Shown here piece after piece: positions 33,625 to 45,478 of a DNA stretch of 64,000 bases (positions are counted from its first letter, which is position 1; the number at the start of each line of letters is the position of its first letter). The stretch spans positions 6,576,501 to 6,640,500 of the forward strand of contig NC_084896.1 in assembly GCF_958979055.1 (NCBI RefSeq), given 5' to 3'. The position numbers and the translations under genes were made by a program. The stretch is from Alnus glutinosa (Eukaryota > Streptophyta > Magnoliopsida > Fagales > Betulaceae). Under the pieces are notes generated by a model that did not search any database, was not told where the DNA came from, and saw nothing but the letters and a program-made list of their open reading frames with translations.

Positions 33625-36600
33625 TTTTTTTTTGATGAATAAGTAAGCCATATTATTACTAACATCAAACGAAGAACAAACAAAGTGCAACAAAACAACC
33701 AGAGGTCATACACAGAGCAAAACAAAACTCAGCAAACTACAACACTACAGAAGAAACTACAGTTCAACCAAAATCGAATTATCAATGTTCCAGTAATGAC
33801 ATATAGCTATATTCTCCCTAGTCTTCACAAATTTGCCCTTTCCTGAAATCCGGAACCTAACTTCCCAGAAGATCATCCTAAGAATCTGCTCCTCTGTTCT
33901 AGGCAACCCATGCTATTTTATCTCATTCCTTGTTCTCCATAAGTTGTACACAGTAGAGCTCAAAACCACACAGCAAAGTATACCCCACATTTTCTTTGTT
34001 TTCCACTGCCTGCACCCTTCATCCATCATTTGCTGCCAATCAAGGAGAGGGTTAGTAACATTACACCACTGCATGCAAGTTCTCCATATCCGAGAACTAA
34101 AGCTGCATTTCTGCAAAACATGCACCGAGTATACCCTTTATACCCCCGAGCCGCAAGACGATCACCTGTTGTTAGTCTATTCTGAACAGCCAACCACAAC
34201 AAAAAAGCTTGTTTTGGAATAGCATAGGGGAACCATACCATAGACCACCACTCTACCACAGGCCTTTTCTTCCTTAGAAAATCCCATGTATCTGCACTTA
34301 CATACACACCCTTACGTGCAGTAGTCCAGACCGGTTTATCACAAACACCTAAATGGACTTCCAAAAGTCTACTTTGAATGTCTACTAACTCTTTGGACCA
34401 AGCAGGTGTCCAATTCCAATCCCCATTCCTTAAGACAGAAACTAGCTTAGCATCAATTCGGCTTTGAGAATCATAAATAATTCGGAAGCCATATTTCTCA
34501 AGTAAAGGACCACAAGGGTGCCAATTATCCAGCCACATGTGAATGTTAGTCCCATCACCCACTTCAAACTTGATAAAACCTCGAGCAAGCTGACGCAAAC
34601 CCAAGAGTTTTCTCCTACTCCAGGAACAGTTTTGGGAAACACTAATATTCCTGAAGCTTCTCCCCTTCAAGAGGTATTCTTTCACCCATGCAACCCGGCC
34701 ACAAGGAACCAGACCGAGCAAATAAGGACCAGACGCGCCTCATCACAGACGAAATGTTCCAAGTTTCCACACATTTTAAACCCAATCCACCTTCTGCCTT
34801 AGGAAAACACACATCATTCCAAGCAACTTTGGCTTTAGCAACCTCTCCATCCCTCCCATTCCACAAAAACCTATTAAATTTTTGAGAAATCTCCCTAAGA
34901 ATCTGTTTAGGCAGAATGAAGATACTAGTCCAATAGACTTGCAAACCATAGAGAACAGAGACAAGTAATTGCAATCGCCCTGCAAAAGACAGCTTCTTAG
35001 AAGTCCAAGAGTCAATTCAGCTGGTAATCTTCTCAACTAAAATTCTACAATCCATAGCAGAGAGTGATAAGCCTTGAATTATTCGATTCAAGACCCCTTA
35101 ATTTACATTTGTTATACCTAGTTTGTGTTGTAAATATAATATTTTGTTATGTTTTAGTGTTTTGTCTTATTTTCAGGTCTTAATTGAAATCTAATTCAAA
35201 ATACTTGAATTAGACCTGAAAATATATCAAGGGTGATTTGGTCATTTCCAGAGTTCAAAGTTGCTCCTGTCGAGTGAAGAATCGGCTAAGGCAAATCGAT
35301 CGATCGAATCATTAGTTGAAGAAAAATTGATCGTGTGAGATGCGATTGATCGAGACAAAGCAACCACGAATGCGATCGAGCGAAATGCGATCGATCGATC
35401 GAATTTTGATATTTTCCAAACAATCTGGAACAATGATGACATGTCACTCTTCCTAGATATTTTTAGATATTTTAGATATTTTTTAGATATTTTTAGATAT
35501 TTTCAGATATTTCCAAAATATCTTAGATATTTCAGATATATCTCTTATCTTATCTCTTTTTTAGATATTTTTAAATATCTTCCTCTATATATATGAGGCA
35601 TGGGTGAGAGAGAGATGTATGCTTTCCTGACTTTATTTTCCAGAGCATCAGTAGTTTATCATGCATCTTTTAGGAGTTTCGATTGTCTCAGGTGTATCTT
35701 AGTTAATTTTAATGCTTTTCATTTCTTTCTGTAATCCGAATTCTCTTTGATTAATATAGTGTTCTTAGTTTATTTAAATCTTGTTTTCTTTACTGTTTTC
35801 CTTTAATTTCATGCTTAAATTAGTTTACTTCATATCTAGCTAATTTAGTTCTTAAGGTTTGATAAAAATCCAATCCAAAAATCATGAAGTGTTCTTGAGG
35901 TTCTTAGGATTTTCTTTAGATGTTTGATGATTGTTAAGGGTCAGAGGATCTCAAAACCCATGCTAAAAGGTTTTGTTTTCAAGATTCCAATCTAATTATT
36001 CATGAAAAAGAGTTAAACTTGTCTATGAGTTTTCTTAGATTTTTTGAGTAAAACCAACGTTCTTGGAAACAAGAACGATTTCTTTTGCAATGATGCTATT
36101 TGACATGATGTGTGATTTCTCATTAGAGTCACCTTATAGGGTATGCTAGGGAACACCAATCATTTCACACCTTTGGTAGTCTAAAATGTTTTTCAATTGT
36201 AGTTTAAACTTTATGTGAAATGGTTTGGTGTGAAACTAGATATTTTATCATTGTGGCCTAATTAGGGTTTTCATGTATTGTGTATACTTATTAGGATGTG
36301 TTGTAGAGTAGTAAGCTAGGGAGCATTAATCACTCCACACCTTTCGTAGTGTAAACGTTTTTCAATTATAGACTAATCTTTACGTAGAGTAGATTAATGT
36401 AAAACTAGGTGCTTTATAACTACATCTTAACGAAAGTGTTTTCACGTCGAGGTCATCGTAATGGTTGACGCCCATTACGCGCTCATATCATGCATGTTTG
36501 GAAGAACCATATAGACTTTAAGCATTTCATTGGTTGAGGATTGGATAAGATCAACACCCTAAGTTTTCTTTAAGTCGTTTTCAATTTCCGCTTTCATTCC

Positions 36601-37565
36601 TTCACTTTATTGTTGTAGCTTCAATTCTACAACCCTTGCTTTTATTTTTATCTTTAAGTTAAGTTAAATACGTTCTTTAATATTCCATTACGCAAAACAA
36701 CCAATAATCTCTGTTGTTCGATCACCCTTACTATAGTACAATCGATACGTACTATTGCAAGTGGTAAACTTATAAATTTAAAATTCACGTTGCCGGTTAG
36801 TCCGCTACCAGAGAGCTTAGAAGATATTAAAGGCACCCCCAGTTATTTGACAGGAAGTGTCCCTTCTTTCATCTGAAGAGCATCCAACAATAAATCCTTC
36901 ATTCTGGAAGATAAACCAGAACAGAAAAAAGAACTTTTGGAAGGATTTGCTCTCAATCCAAAAAGTTTTTCAAACTCTATCAAAACAGCCTTAACAACAT
37001 TTATAGACTGAATACTAGCATCAGAAAACAGTAGCAAATCGTCTGCAAAACATAAATGTGTAAGTTTCATTTTAGAGCATCTAGGATGAAATTTAAAATC
37101 AGATCCTGCAGCAGTGTATTCCTCCATGAGTTTAGAGAAAACTTCCATAGCAATGACAAACAAATAAGGAGAAAGGGGATCCCCCTCCCTCAAACCTTTA
37201 GCTCCCTTAAAATACCCAACCAAGTTTCATTTATAGCAATAAAGAACCGAGGAGAAGAGACACACTCTTTAACCCAATTTATGAATCTAGTTGGGAATCC
37301 AAAACAAGACAAGCAATGGATGATAAAATCCCAATTAACCGAATCATATGCCTTCATCAAGTCAATTTTCATAGTGCACCTAGGCTGCCCAACCTTTCTA
37401 TGGTAATTTCTAACCAATTCCTGAGCCAACAACACATTTTCAGAAATGCTTCTGCCAGGAATAAAAGCAGATTGATTCTTACTAACCAAAGAATCCAAAA
37501 TAGGAAGCATTCTGTTAGAAAGTATTTTAGTAATACATTTATATATAAGATTACAACATGCAATA
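33625..37565 (-). mobile_element. 5'-truncated LINE (reverse transcriptase), split by a solo LTR
   Basis: Read on the minus strand. 37510-37190 has the RT fingers and palm start (QSAFIPGRSISENVLLAQEL, KIDLMKAYDSVNWDF). A frameshift near 37200 leads to 37223-36843 with GLREGDPLSPYLF and the catalytic FADDLLLF. The thumb region resumes at about 35058 after the LTR and continues through FAGRLQLL..., W-rich segments and a zf-RVT end (about 34240-33800). The 3' end is a short poly(A) at 33625. A perfect 14-bp target duplication TTCTTCCACTAATT lies at 33611-33624 and 37566-37579. Net length is about 2.2 kb; the endonuclease domain is missing and several frameshifts are present. Confidence 0.92.
35065..36810. 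mobile_element. Solo LTR, 1,746 bp, inside the LINE
   Basis: Starts TGATAAGCCTTGAATTATTC, ends GTCCGCTACCA, and is flanked by the 5-bp duplication GAGAG (35060-35064, 36811-36815). Removing it restores the continuous LINE reading (…GVPLISSKLS | MDCRILVEKITS…). Inner sequence includes a TATATATATGAGGCATGG leader (about 35585) and 35445-35580 with many TTTTAGATAT repeats. No coding region or second LTR remains, so it is the product of LTR-LTR recombination. The short ORF at 36654-36836 is mostly LINE protein running into the LTR. Confidence 0.92.
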
Positions 37566-37579
37566 TTCTTCCACTAATT

Positions 37580-38110
37580 CTTGTTGTTGAAAAATATTTT
37601 GCCACCTTTTTTACAATAGCACGCACCTAAAAAGCGATTGTATATATGCAATCTTAGATTACTAGTTGGTGGAGAGACGTGTACAAAATTTCTCTTATCT
37701 CCGCACACTCTCATTGTGGTATTTCAAAGAGAGCTAATGTTATTTGTTGGCTTTGACTGGAGAAGGAGAAAACAATATGGGACTCCTCTTGAGTTTGTTT
37801 TGGTTCTTGGTTCTTTTATTGGCCTACATGAGTGGACTTCTCTGTCCCTGGTGAGGATCCAGAAAATCCAGACCCAAAGTGGAATGAAATTATTTTCTAC
37901 AATTTTTTCCCAAAATGTTTCGTCGAAAATAATTTCAAAATTAATAATAATGAAAATATTTGTTGTTTGTAAACTTCGTTGCAATGACTTATTGGGCGAA
38001 ACTAGCTTACCCTTTAAGCGTTCTCTATCTTTCTTTGGTATTTGAGTGGTACTAATATGGTTGAGCTTAGGAGGCCAATGCGCTTTTGGATCCAAAGGAG
38101 CTATTCTCAT
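37580..38110. other. Right flank of block B, non-coding
   Basis: 37690-37930 matches block A 11320-11500. The frames 37638-38045 and 37724-38110 overlap on opposite strands and are not conserved between the copies. No gene. Confidence 0.6.
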
Positions 38111-38998
38111 GCACCCATCTCCCTAGCTTAATGCGGCACCGGGTTTGGACTGTAGGGAATCGTAGCATGGGAGAATGTCTAATCCTTTCGCTGCTGCAAG
38201 GCTAGATAATTGTAAGCAATAGGCTTAAATACCCTTGGTTTTGGAAGGTACATGAATCCCAATGCTACATTGAATGCGGGCTAGACGTGAAACTTAGACT
38301 TGGGCTAAGCTCATAAGCGTTAGAAAAGAAAAAAAAATGGGCAGCACACATCGAAATACCTTTTAGTGTGGCAGCTCAAACTATTTCTCTTTTTCTGTTT
38401 TTTCTTCCTATTTTCTTCTATTCATTTTTTTACCAAAATTTTCTCTCTCTCTCTCATCTTTAGTGCGGCCACTTTCTTCACCTTGCACTTAAATAAAAAA
38501 GAAGTGCCTAATATATATACTATTTTTTTTTTTAAGTTGGCTAAGCATGTACATCATTGAAAACATTAAGTTTGTAGGTTTTTTACATAGACACATAGCC
38601 GGCTTCTTCTAAACCACAATGGGAAAAGAGACATAAATCCCTTGATGTGATGGAATATCAAATCAATATCAACAAATTTCCACCTTGATTTGCATTCCAT
38701 TAACACAAACATTGCGAGTCTCATTAAGATTTCTCCGCCAAAGCCCTTACTGACAACCACAGGCTGCAAGTACTATTCAAGTTCAAGCATAGCTTGAATT
38801 TGAGCATAGAACTTGGTTTGGTCATAACACCATAATCTTCTACCAGTTCCTTTTGTCTAATTTTTTTTATTAACTAACTCTGTCTTTCTATAAATTAACC
38901 CATTTGCACGTTATAACCTTTTTTCTTTAAGGCAATTCTACCAACATATAACTGTTACTGTTCTTCGTGTTAGTAGCATCCTAAATACACAATGGATC
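38111..38998. other. Non-coding, origin unclear
   Basis: No gene or element boundary recognised. Contains CT-rich and T-rich tracts (about 38380-38460). It may be the 3' part of the Copia remnant that follows. Confidence 0.4.
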
Positions 38999-39492
38999 TC
39001 AGCTACTAGCTACTATAGCAAAATGAGCCATATCTTTAAATTTACACCTCTCTGGTGCATTTTGATCACGTTCCTCTCTACCTTTTTCTATAGAATAAGC
39101 CTCTTTCTTGGTGCTGTTAGTCTTTAAAAACCTGTTTATCATCACTCTTTTCCATGGGTGAACTTTAATCATCAAAATCCATCTCCACGAGTTGTTTTCC
39201 ATTTTATCATTTAGTTGATGCTTCATCTTCACTTTTTCTTAGCATATGGAACTCATCAAATATCAAATGTTTGCTAACAATTTTATTCTTTAAAACCCTT
39301 GACACCACACTGACATCAAATATCAAATCTATCCCTCCAGATAAAGATCATTTTGTGATGAGACATGCAAAATTAACTGTCTCAACCTAGAAACTTTTTG
39401 GCGATCCTGCATTCATCTTCATGCATATTGCCCTTTCCAACAAAGTTTTATTCATCCTTTCAGCAACTTCGTTCTGTTGTGGAGTCTTTTTA
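38999..39492 (-). pseudogene. Copia integrase/RT linker fragment
   Basis: On the minus strand from 39492: KKTPQQNEVAERMNKTLLER, then SPKSF, a stop, and further recognisable but broken pieces ending near PERCKFKDMAHFAIVAS at about 39010. This is the end of the Copia integrase core and the integrase-RT junction. Stops and frame changes are frequent. Confidence 0.75.
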
Positions 39493-39538
39493 ATGTTGAA
39501 GTGATGAGTAAAGCCTTATATTTTGTGAAATTTAATCT

Positions 39539-40172
39539 ATGTTTGTTAAATGTATTGAAAACTGTTTTTTATTTTCTTATTTGAAAAAGGTTTTGAAGTG
39601 ATAGAAAGTTGAAGTATTTTTCGAGTCTACATTTGGTAAACTTTTTGAAAAGTGCTTTGTATTTTCAAAGAAATGAATACTAAATATACAATACCAAATG
39701 AACTTTTAAGGCCTGGAGGCTAACATTTTTACTGTTAAAAAAAAAAGAAGAAAAAGACAAAAAGAAAATCTAAGAAAAGAGAGTGTGGACACTCGGCCAC
39801 CCCGGTCTTGTTGTAGCGGCTAAGTGACCACCTCCCGCTATAGGTTAGATGTAGGCATGCAGCAACCCTTCTCTTCCATTGGGATTGACCATGTGACCAT
39901 CTTTCCCAATTTTATTTTTATTTTCTATTTTGTGGAAGAAAAAATAAGTACATTTTTTTATAAAAATATTTCTATAAGAAGGTGTTGGAAGATTCTAAAA
40001 CATTAAGTGTGTTTATTTTCTGAAAAAACGTTTTGTGTTTTGAAAAGTTTTTGCATTTTGAGTTTTGAAAAGTGTGATATTTTGAGAAAAGTGTATTTTT
40101 GTATTTGGAAAAAAAAAAAAAAAAGAAAGAAAGAAAAAGAAAAGAAGTGTTTTTGAGAAAGTTAACAAACAT
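39539..40172. mobile_element. Probable MITE inside the Copia remnant
   Basis: Ends ATGTTTGTTAAATG (39539) and the inverted GTTAACAAACAT (40172), with long TTTTGAAAAGT-type words in both arms. It separates two pieces of the Copia element (38999-39492 and 40173-40660). No target duplication was resolved. Confidence 0.5.
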
Positions 40173-40660
40173 TGCCCTAAAAATTCATCTCGATCTACGA
40201 TGCTTCCCATAGATAGAGTACTTGTAGAAACTCAATTTGCATGCATGGTTTACACCTTTTAACAAAAGTTAATTGTAAAGCTCAAACATACCACGTTTGC
40301 CTAAATAGCCAAGTTGCATATTCTACAAAACCATATCATGAAAATCTAATTCTGCCTTAGGAGATACTAGTGCAACTTCATATATGATTGGGTTCAAGAG
40401 TAACTTATACAAATTGTCAATTTTTGATATGTCATTACTACGAAAGCACTTTTGATTATTTTAAACTCCATCTCTAGTTAAATAACCATAGCCCAATAAA
40501 TCTAATATGCCTAAAGACATAAGGATTTTCTTAAATTCTAGAATATATATAAAATTAGTAAGTGTTCTCACAATCCTGTCCAACATTTTGACTTTTATGG
40601 TAGCTATTCCAATAGCCTTACACATAACATCATTTCTCATCAAAACAGTACTAGCATTAT
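40173..40660 (-). pseudogene. Copia protease and pre-integrase fragment
   Basis: On the minus strand, RNDVMCKAIGIATIKVKMLD, then VRTLTN, LMSLGILDLLGYGY and, lower down, MQLGYLGKRGMFEL. These match the order of Copia protease and GAG-pre-integrase segments, with stops between them. It belongs to the same degraded element as 38999-39492. Confidence 0.75.
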
Positions 40661-43184
40661 GTTAGGAAATTTATTCTATTTTTCAAGGCCCGTGAGATGC
40701 GAAAAATTAGAAGAAAGCAAAAAACTCAATGACACATGACACTTAGATTTAAGTGGTCCAGCTTAACAATTTTACATCTACTAGTAGAGATGACTCGGAA
40801 GAAATTTACTATCAATAGATGGAGTACAAAATATAGTAGAGAGAAAATCACTTAGAACTTGGGTTGTAAGCAACCAGAGCTACTCGTGAACATGCTTTAG
40901 CTAGAATCGAGATCGGTTCGTTTATTAAATGAACAGAGCTTGAACAAAAAATTCAGGCTCATATAAATTTAGGCTCTGCTCGTATAAGCCCGACTTGACT
41001 TGTATAGGCTAGTATAAGTTTCTATAACTTCTTTTTTATTATTTTTAACTTTACAATGAGAACATGCATGTTAAGTACTTAAAAAAAAAAAAAGAAAAAA
41101 AAAGATTCTCGTAATGTAATTAACAATTGTGTATTTAACATGTTAAGTTCAAATGGTCAATATTTTCCTTCTTCTGTAAACCATATAAATGCTTCTTTAC
41201 ATACAACTTATTCATCAAATTTCTTCTGACATACTGAGATGGATTGCATTGGCAGCCTTGACATCTATCAATTCTCACTCATCGATGTCCATTGTTTGGA
41301 TTTCTTCATCTCTCCCAATAATTTCATGTAAACTCGGTGAATTGAAAGATTTTTCATCATTTTCTTCTTAATAGAGAAGTTATTCTTTCCATATTTAATG
41401 TAGTCATCGATTGGAACACGTGAACTTAACTTGACACGTACCATTTGTTTTGCAATAGATTATGATCGCAATAAAATAACACAAATCAATCACACACGAG
41501 AGCACATGAATTTATGTGATCGATTCCTTTGATATAAGATATGTCTTCAGGAGAAGGTGATCACAAAATAATTCACTAATTAAAGATGGAGTACAAATTG
41601 CTGTAAAGAAAAATCACTCGAACCAAAAATTCTAATACATCCAATCTTGGGCCCACTGATGTGACCGGATATCTCACGGTCAATAAAGATTATTAATCTA
41701 ATTCAATTCAATTGTATGCTTTCCCTACCTCTGTTTCCACGTTTTCCCCCAAAAAAAAAAAAAAAAAAAAAAAATAAATACAATAGAAAGAAAGAAATAA
41801 AGTGTACATAAAAAACCTTTTCATTATAATTACTACTACTAACTTAAAATAAGCAGAACATGACATACTTATGAACAATGTTGTTACTGTACACAACAAT
41901 GGTGAATAATATGGAATGAAAAAGAGAAAGAGCAAGAGAAAATCGAGATATAGATTTACGTGGTTCGACAATGTGTCTACGTCCACAGGAGTGCAACTAT
42001 ATTCAATAATAATTTAGAGTCACAGTATAACATATTTATAACAAAACCCTACTAGACGGGCATATATGAAAAATCCCAAAAATATCCTGTACCGTACCAA
42101 CAAAGGGAACTTTGCCTAAAAATACATATGAGGTCAAAAAGTATTTGAGGCACTTAAAGCTTTGATATGAGAAGATTCGGGCTTGTTGCAATGATTGTAT
42201 GCAATTTTTGAGGGACATTGAGAAGTTAATATATGTACAGTGTGTGAAAAATCAAAGTGGAAGGATGTGCGAAATTATATATGAAGATGAATCATCTAGC
42301 ACATCGAAAAGATGGCCGGTGAAATGTTGCGGTGGCCTCCATTGATACCAAGACTGCAAAGGTTGCTTATGTGACAGTGTACTGTTGCATGAGGTGGCAC
42401 ACTCATGGGCGCTCAAAAGTCGGGTATTAAGGCATCCGACTGATGGTAAAACATGGAACTCATTCGATATACGACACCTAGACTTTGCATCAAACCCACC
42501 CAATGTTAGATTTGAGCAAGTCTCAGATAGACTTAATCTTTTTGGGAACATGAACACAACCTATAGTACTTGGCTTGTCATGCTAGTTTGTTGTAACATG
42601 CCTTTTTGGTTGTGCATGAAACAAACGTATTTCATCTTATCCATGATTATCTCAGGCCCAACTTCATCTAGAATGAATATATATGTCTACCTACAACCTC
42701 TGATATCAGAATAATAGGATTTATGGAATGTAGGGGTACAAACTTTTGATATCTTGATGAAAAATCTTTTGTGATGCGGTCGGCATTAATGTGGACAACA
42801 AATAATTCTCGGCGTACGCACATTGGTATGGATGGAGTACCAATCACGACTTGTCAAGATGGCTTAACAATCACAACTTTCGACAGACTAATCAAAGTCA
42901 CGCTAGCCCATTAGAAGAGAATCCCCATGATTAATTATCCGCTCAATAGTTTAAGGAAATTAGGGAACTACTAGAGGTCGGGTTACTAATGACCTTATAG
43001 AGAAAATTCCTATGAACGACTATTAGCCTAATCGCTCAAGAGAATTGGGGGACTACTAGAGGTTCCGGTTACCGACAACCATATAGACAAAGTTCCCATA
43101 AACGATTATCAGCCCAATCGCTTAAGCCTTAAGGGAATTGTGAGACTACTGGAGGGCTTGGTTACCAATGTTCTCCTAGCGGCC
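40661..43184. other. Non-coding, LTR-like leaders, no gene
   Basis: Three stretches (about 40740-40870, 41480-41640 and 41930-42060) share the layout 'GATTTACGTGGTTCGAC... GTCCACAGGAG' or 'GATGGAGTACAAA', typical of LTR/leader DNA of Copia-like elements. No ends, primer sites or coding are recognised. Poly(A) at 41751-41774. ORFs at 42252-42714 overlap on both strands and lack domains. Confidence 0.45.
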
Positions 43185-44405
43185 ACAACAAAAAAGCCTA
43201 GAAGGTCTACCGGGGCCACAGCCCAAATAACTATCAATGATTTGAGTGCACCCCTACCAAGATGCAGTGCTCAAAAAATGATTCCTCACTTTTCCAGCTC
43301 AGCTACTGCTTGCCTGCGCCATACGCCAATTTGAAACAAATTTAGGGAGGAAATCTCCACTTCAATAACAACTTATTGGCAAGAATCCCTAAAACCCTAA
43401 AGAAAGGGATAATATTCACTCAGGTACACCCATATTGCCTTAACAGGACTCTGCTAAAATTCCCTCTCCATATACACCAACTTGAGCGTTGGAGTGATCT
43501 CGCCATATATAGCCCCGACGAACCCCTCTAACCTCTATACTTTCTTTCAGTTTTTCTTTTTGGCGAACAAGGTGCGGTCACTGTACTAATAGAGCATTTT
43601 GAAATTTGTTACGGACATAGCATATAAAGCGGTAGATTGAGAAGACAAAGAGCAATTTGTGTCAAAATTTTCTATTCCAACATGACTCTGTTTTCTAGTT
43701 CCTTGAAAGGAAAGCTGCAGCTAAGATATAAAGAATGGACTTCATGTCTGAACAGTAAAATCTTCGATTGGAGTTAGATCTTTTGTTTTTTGTTTGTTTC
43801 TGTTTTATTTTTTATTTTTTTTTTTCTATTTTGGATCAATGATAGTTAGATCTTTTGTTCTAAATTAAATGAAATACACCAGAAACATTAAATTGCAAGA
43901 ATTTATTTCCCCCAAATACCTACAAACCACACGTAATGGAAGAGAGAAAAAAAAAAGAAAAGAAAAGGAGAAGACAAGAATATACCAAATGCCTTAGCAT
44001 GGTACATATATAGTTGTTATCTAGGAAAGCTTTATCTAGCAGAGCAAAAGAACTAAGAAGCAAGCTTCACGTACGAGATAAGATCAAATCATTTGACTTG
44101 GAGCATTTCACGCTGTTTGAACATCTACATTTTCCTAGAATTAATGCATAAAATATATCATTAAATAATGTCACAACTCGAAACATGATTAAGTGCTCGT
44201 AATTAAAAGCAAAGATTTCGGAGCTTAATATTTTAATGGGAAAGATTTTCTTAGTTAAGACAGGGTCAAGTGTACTAGGTATTTCAATTTCAATTTCTTA
44301 ATATACTATCACTTTAATTAAGGCTTTTGCGGAATATTGGAGAAACCAATATTCCAGTAATGGAAGTGTTCGGATTTGGCTGCATTTCTAATAAAAAAAA
44401 AACCC

Positions 44406-44482
44406 ATAATTACCAACTCTTAGAGGCTCCATCTAGTGAAAAAATCCATAATTACCAAGTCTTAGAGGCTCCATCTAGTGAA
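44406..44482 (+). repeat. Short tandem duplication in the GLP-C promoter
   Basis: The conserved promoter word CTTAGAGGCTCCATCTAGTG, preceded by CATAATTACCAA, occurs twice (about 44403-44440 and 44450-44481). It is single in GLP-A, B and D. It ends 20 bp upstream of the TATA box. Confidence 0.85.
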
Positions 44483-44498
44483 TTCAGTGACTCCCCGC

Positions 44499-44506
44499 TA
44501 TAAATA
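44499..44506 (+). promoter_or_regulatory. TATA box of GLP-C
   Basis: TATAAATA in the conserved GCTATAAATAGACATG context, 73 bp upstream of the ATG. Confidence 0.85.
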
Positions 44507-44578
44507 GACATGTTTCCCACCCAAGATCTCTCACTCCTCACAAAACCAACAACTCACCGAATACAGAAGCAAATAAGC

Positions 44579-45478
44579 ATGAAAGGGGTTCTTAATTACC
44601 TTGTTGTAGCTCTGGCACTCATGGCTTTGGCATGCTCCGTTGCCTCTGCCTTTGACCCTGCTCCTCTGCAAGACTTTTGTGTTGCAGTCAATTATACTTC
44701 CACTGATGCTGGTACGTTCACATTCTTCTTCTTCTTGTTATTATTATTATGTTCTTTTGAAGTCATTTGAAGAATCTGGAATCTGGATTGTTTTTCCTCA
44801 TCCATGGGATCTACATATCAATGTAATTATGGTAGGAGGGATTACTTGAATAGGCCTTTTTAATTTCTGCATCACACGTTATAAACCATTATTATCTAAG
44901 TGCCTTGTGATATCTATTAACAAACTTTCCTTTGTGCAGTATTTGTGAATGGAAAGTTCTGCAGAGACCCAAAGCTTGCCAATGCCAATGATTTCTTCTT
45001 CCAAGGCCTGAACATTCCTAGAAGCACCGCAAATCAACTCGGGTCGAATGTCACTCTTTTGACTGCAGACCAAATACCTGGCCTTAATACATTAGGCGTA
45101 TCCTTGGCTCGCATTGACTTTGCACCGTACGGCCTAAATCCACCCCATACTCATCCTCGTGCCACAGAGATTTTAGTAGTTGTAGAGGGTACTTTGTTAG
45201 TTGGCTTTGTTACATCAAACCCGGATAACCGCCTCATCACAAAAACTCTAAACTCAGGAGACGTCTTCGTCTTCCCAATCGGTCTCATTCACTTCCAATT
45301 TAATGTAGGAACGACCAATGCTGTTTCTTTCTCCGGTCTTGGAAGCCAGAATCCTGGGCTCATCGTCATAGCAAAGAATGTTTTTGGATCCAATCCTCCT
45401 ATCAATCCAGATGTTCTCACCAAGGCCTTTCAATTGGACAAAAATGTGGTTGAGTCTCTTCAGAAAACATTCAGTTAG
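44579..45478 (+). CDS. Germin-like protein C (intact, two exons)
   Basis: Exon 1 is 44579-44711, the GT-AG intron is 44712-44939 (228 bp) and exon 2 is 44940-45478, giving 223 residues. The frame extends upstream to 44510, but the ATG at 44579 is chosen because it aligns with GLP-A and GLP-B and opens a signal peptide (residues 1-24, ending ASA). It has germin box A (QDFCVAV), cysteines 34 and 52, cupin motif 1 with H114, H116 and E121, and motif 2 with H162. It is close to GLP-A; differences include an added Val in the signal peptide, NYTST for NTST, and a shorter C-terminus. It is predicted to be a secreted, metal-binding cell-wall protein. Together with GLP-A it is the only likely functional copy here. 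Confidence 0.95.

Larger units (their letters stand above)
28580..38000 (+). repeat. Duplicated GLP block B
   Basis: Starts with TTGCATGAATTTATTTCCCC, also found at about 6711 and 43894. It contains GLP-B and flank colinear with block A, and ends in the shared segment at 37690-37930. It is interrupted by an LTR-like patch (28690-29240), two MITEs and a LINE, all absent from block A. Confidence 0.75.

Noticed and set aside
37638..38110. 135- and 128-residue ORFs on opposite strands
   Set aside because: They mirror each other over a duplicated non-coding flank, and the homologous segment in block A (11249-11546) does not keep the frames.
44510..44578. Upstream in-frame ATG for GLP-C at 44510
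   Set aside because: It would add 23 polar residues before the signal peptide, starts only a few bases after the TATA box, and is not present in GLP-A or GLP-B.
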